24,380 nucleotides of DNA from a bacterium UBP2_UBA2255. GTDB taxonomy: Bacteria; Edwardsbacteria; AC1; EtOH8. The notes below the pieces were generated by a model, which saw nothing but the letters and a program-made list of their open reading frames with translations, searched no databases and was not told where the DNA came from. Shown here piece after piece: positions 23,563-24,380 of the stretch (within the stretch, counting starts at the first letter, position 1; the number at the start of each line of letters is the position of its first letter). Made by a program: the position numbers and the translations under genes. The DNA lies in the NCBI GenBank assembly GCA_002347565.1, contig DDXR01000024.1:292-24671 (forward strand), given 5' to 3'.

Positions 23563-24380
23563 ATGGGTGCGATCGACAAGGTGCTGGCCATCGCCAGGGA
23601 ACTCGAGCAGAAAGGGGCCAGGGCGTCCCGGCTGAGCTGGACGCAGTATACCACCGGGTTCGACTTCGGCGTTGTCCAGGCGCAGGAGGACGCCACCGCG
23701 GTGCTCAGGAACGAAGATCACTATCGCACGGTGCTGGAGCACCGGCAACGCGACCTGTCCCCGCTGGACCGGAGACGGGTGGAATTGAGCTACCAGGGGT
23801 TCAAACAGTATCACATCTCGGAGGAGTTCAACCGGCTGGAGTCGGCCGTCCGCGCCAAGCGCAACGCGCTGTCCCAGCTGCTCAACGCCCACCGTGTCCG
23901 GCTGGGCGGCCGCGAGGTGCGCTCGACCGAGATCGCGCAGATCCTCCGTTCCAGCCCGGACCGGGCACTGAGGAAGAAGGCCTTTCTCGCCCGGACCCAG
24001 GTCAACCGGCCGCTGGTCGAGGCCGGGTTCCTCGACCTGATCCGCCTCCGCAAGGAACTCGCCGCGGCCTACGGGGCGAAGGACTTCGTGGCCTATCAGC
24101 TGGAGATGGCCGAGCTGTCGCCGCGGGTGTTCGACGGCTGGGAGGAGCAGGCGGCGCGGCTGCGGACGCGCTACCAGGAGGTCTGCGCCGCGCTGGGCCA
24201 TAAATACCTTAGGGACGAGCGGGTGATGCCGTGGGACACCGCGTACCTAGCGGCCAGGCTGGCGCCGCAACTGGACCACCCGGTCGACATGTCGGGATTC
24301 TACGAGATCATCCGCGACCTGTTCCACGCGATGGGATTCGACATCTCGAAGTACAACATCACGTACGACATCTTTCCCCG
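23563..24380 (+). CDS. M3-type (oligopeptidase) metallopeptidase, N-terminal part (runs off right edge)
   Basis: 272 complete codons from ATG 23563, with GGGGAG before it. The protein starts MGAIDKVLAIARELEQKGARA and reads on through LSWTQYTTGFDFGVVQAQED, ELSYQGFKQYHISEEFNRLESAV, RSTEIAQILRSSPDRALRKKAFLA, LIRLRKELAAAYGAKDFVAYQLEMAEL, YLRDERVMPWDTAYL and FYEIIRDLFHAMGFDISKYNITYDIFPR. The helical N-terminal half, a LRKELAAxxG element and the PWDTxYL linker before the catalytic lobe are those of peptidases of the M3/M2 type (oligoendopeptidase F, peptidyl-dipeptidase). The HExxH zinc site would be in the missing part, so activity is inferred. Divergent from the PAP2 gene; the intergenic space is 57 bp. 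Confidence 0.8.
   Translation, partial: MGAIDKVLAIARELEQKGARASRLSWTQYTTGFDFGVVQAQEDATAVLRNEDHYRTVLEHRQRDLSPLDRRRVELSYQGFKQYHISEEFNRLESAVRAKRNALSQLLNAHRVRLGGREVRSTEIAQILRSSPDRALRKKAFLARTQVNRPLVEAGFLDLIRLRKELAAAYGAKDFVAYQLEMAELSPRVFDGWEEQAARLRTRYQEVCAALGHKYLRDERVMPWDTAYLAARLAPQLDHPVDMSGFYEIIRDLFHAMGFDISKYNITYDIFP

Overview
The window is chromosomal DNA from a GC-rich bacterium, probably Gram-negative. It carries bacterial-type serS, tyrS, lepA and signal peptidase I genes, a HEAT-repeat lipoprotein with a lipobox, and a large exported protein ending in a FlgD-like/T9SS-type C-terminal domain. That domain is common in the Fibrobacteres-Chlorobi-Bacteroidetes group and in neighbouring uncultivated phyla. 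This, together with the mixture of unrelated housekeeping genes in no classical order, suggests a metagenome-derived candidate-phylum genome; the sequence alone does not allow a firmer placement.

Layout. (1) 1-766, minus: an arsenic operon, arsR followed by acr3, which runs off the left edge; its promoter overlaps a perfect ArsR-type palindrome and stands back to back with the gpmA promoter. (2) 920-5348, plus: gpmA, a REP-like repeat, exonuclease III, a PAS-GAF sensor without an output domain, a half-size DMT transporter and serS. (3) 5429-7224, plus: an unrecognised pair, a TPR protein and a small helical protein two bases later. (4) 7289-8560, minus: a radical SAM enzyme with a consensus promoter six bases from its start codon. 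(5) 8561-9276: a second promoter with the same geometry pointing right into a 44-codon frame, then about 400 bp of AT-rich non-coding DNA with repeated motifs. (6) 9277-12674: a Cys-rich small protein overlapping (ATGA) a 1036-residue exported protein, closed by a good terminator. (7) 12853-21836, plus: tyrS, threonine aldolase, a possible ADP-ribosyltransferase-fold protein, lepA, a methyltransferase, two consecutive signal peptidases I, a HEAT lipoprotein and a GNAT protein. (8) 21836-22587: an AT-rich gene of foreign composition, apparently broken by a one-base deletion. (9) A PAP2 phosphatase (minus) diverging from an M3-type peptidase that runs off the right edge.

The clearest functional units are arsR-acr3 (arsenite sensing and efflux) and lepB-lepB-lipoprotein (envelope). 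The points most worth a second look are the recurring leaderless promoter layout (-10, six bases, ATG; three cases), two 7-base tandem repeats in front of serS and ltaE, the Cys-rich/exported protein pair with its AT-rich upstream region, the TPR/small-protein pair, and the AT-rich broken gene that starts on the stop codon of its neighbour.
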